From assembly GCF_001689125.2 (NCBI RefSeq), contig NZ_CP015405.2, forward strand, positions 2,459,001 to 2,523,000: a DNA stretch of 64,000 bases. Direction: 5' to 3'. Source of the DNA: Blautia pseudococcoides (GTDB lineage Bacteria; Bacillota; Clostridia; Lachnospirales; Lachnospiraceae). This document shows positions 62,973-64,000 of the stretch, in pieces. The position numbers and the translations under genes were made by a program. Within the stretch, counting starts at the first letter, position 1; each line of letters begins with the position of its first letter. The notes under the pieces were generated by a model that was not told the origin of the DNA, searched no databases, and saw nothing but the letters and a program-made list of their open reading frames with translations.

Positions 62973-64000
62973 ATGAAATTTGATGAAAAAGAACTGGAGA
63001 TCATAGGTGAATACAACATGCCCGGAATTTACGGTGCACCGGACAGTATTGTACCTAAATACAACCGTCCCATCACCCCAAAAGAAAATATGCTCCGCAT
63101 GCTGGACGGTAGAATGCCCCTTTGGGTCCCCAACCAGACCCTTGACAACAATGCCATTCAGCCCCTGGTCATGCCTGATGCAAAGGCCCGCAATTTCGGC
63201 GGTACGGACTGGTTTGGTATTGAATGGGAATATGAGCCTAACACAAAGGCTGCCATGGTAAAGCCAGGCACCCGCAGACTGTCTGATATTACAAAATGGC
63301 GGGAAGAACTGGAATTTCCCGATTTATCCGCCATAGACTGGAAGAAAGACTTTGAAGAAAACTACAAAGGACGGATTGCCGAAGACCGCTTTTCCTACTT
63401 TGTCATTGTAAACGGATTTTTTGAAAGAACGGCTGATCTTATCAGCTTTGAGGATGCCTTCTGCGCCCTCCTTGAGGAGCCTGACGAGCTTACGGCATTT
63501 TACGACAAACTGGCGGACTGGCATATAGAACTGATCAAGATCGCACATGAGGTTTATCACGCGGATATGATCCTCTTCCACGATGACATGGGCACCCAGA
63601 TCAGCACCTTTTTCTCACCCTCCACCTATGAGGAGCTGTTTGTCCCCCAGTACAAAAAAGTCACCAAAGCAGCCCACGATATGGGAATGCACATCTGCCT
63701 CCACTCCTGCGGGTGCATTAAAACACTGATGCCTCTCATGATCGAGGCGGGATTTGATGCCTGGGAGGGACAGGACAGTGCCAATGACAAAGCAGCTATC
63801 ATGAAGGAATACGGAAAAGACCTGGCACAGTGCACTCTGTATATCATCCCCGCAGACATGAGCGACGAGGACGCGGTTGCGGATATACACAAAAAAGTAG
63901 ATGAACTGGCTATGACAGGCCGCTTTGCCTGCCGCTTAAAAGATGAAAAGCCTGACCGTGCAGTAAATCTGGCCGACGAACTGTACCGTTACAGCAGAAT
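62973..64000 (+). CDS. Second UroD/MtaA-family protein, putative methyltransferase (runs off the window)
   Basis: The first 342 residues are visible. F-H-D-D-M-G-T-Q and L-H-S-C-G-C repeat the motifs of the protein at 58.4 kb, with low overall identity. The H-x-C of L-H-S-C-G again points to a zinc methyltransferase of the MtaA type. ATG 62973 has AGGAGGG upstream. Near full length, so only a short C-terminal part is missing. Co-transcribed with the GPH symporter. Confidence 0.82.
   Translation, partial: MKFDEKELEIIGEYNMPGIYGAPDSIVPKYNRPITPKENMLRMLDGRMPLWVPNQTLDNNAIQPLVMPDAKARNFGGTDWFGIEWEYEPNTKAAMVKPGTRRLSDITKWREELEFPDLSAIDWKKDFEENYKGRIAEDRFSYFVIVNGFFERTADLISFEDAFCALLEEPDELTAFYDKLADWHIELIKIAHEVYHADMILFHDDMGTQISTFFSPSTYEELFVPQYKKVTKAAHDMGMHICLHSCGCIKTLMPLMIEAGFDAWEGQDSANDKAAIMKEYGKDLAQCTLYIIPADMSDEDAVADIHKKVDELAMTGRFACRLKDEKPDRAVNLADELYRYSR

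Overview
The window looks like chromosome of an anaerobic, low-to-moderate GC Bacillota, most likely a gut Lachnospiraceae. The signs are the gene order rimP-nusA-ylxR-ylxQ-infB-rbfA-nrnA-truB-ribF ... rpsO-pnp, strong GGAGG ribosome-binding sites, an anaerobic ribonucleotide reductase activase (nrdG), a tungsten-type aldehyde:ferredoxin oxidoreductase, a polyferredoxin, and corrinoid-type methyltransferase relatives. I saw no rRNA or tRNA gene, insertion sequence, prophage or CRISPR array.

Bases 1-29,700 are mostly core genome. They hold the start of a ClC channel, a Cys-rich DUF1292 protein, an amidohydrolase, a decayed Rpn-type nuclease gene, fabV, a TetR regulator with a nucleoside phosphorylase, dut, nrdG, and then the translation/RNA-decay block read on the minus strand (rimP to pnp). 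A Na/Pi symporter, an NlpC/P60 hydrolase, a transglutaminase-like lipoprotein, CorA, a ParC/ParE-like topoisomerase pair, a HAD phosphatase and a PAP2 phosphatase are interspersed. IF-2 carries six near-identical 63-bp in-frame repeats.

Bases 29,700-52,200 are an accessory metabolic island built around a pterin-tungsten (or molybdenum) enzyme. One minus-strand run encodes an aspartase/fumarase-superfamily lyase, malic enzyme, a MoaD-like sulfur carrier, the AOR-family oxidoreductase, a BCCT-type transporter whose start overlaps the AOR stop, a four-cluster polyferredoxin, and a MoeA fused to a periplasmic-binding-like domain. Next come an IclR regulator, a zinc alcohol dehydrogenase, a second divergent lyase, a COG0523 metal-chaperone GTPase, a LysR regulator, a ThiF/MoeB-like E1 enzyme, two GlpA/GlpB-like flavoproteins, a stand-alone MoeA, and a tungstate ABC transporter (tupABC). 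Metal uptake, cofactor maturation, enzyme, electron carrier and substrate transporter are therefore together. Short repeated operator-like sequences link separate promoters in the island. The tungstate-binding protein appears to be circularly permuted, and both lyases have Cys in place of a conserved family His.

Bases 52,200-64,000 hold an MttB-superfamily methyltransferase with a TetR regulator (shared palindromic operator), an arylamine N-acetyltransferase, and a PucR-controlled region. That region has two uroporphyrinogen-decarboxylase/MtaA-family methyltransferase-like proteins (the second runs off the end), two C4-dicarboxylate-type carriers and a GPH-family symporter. The promoters on both sides of the PucR gene carry TTCCGCA/TGCGGA inverted repeats. 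The substrates of the island and of the methyltransferase region cannot be read from sequence alone.
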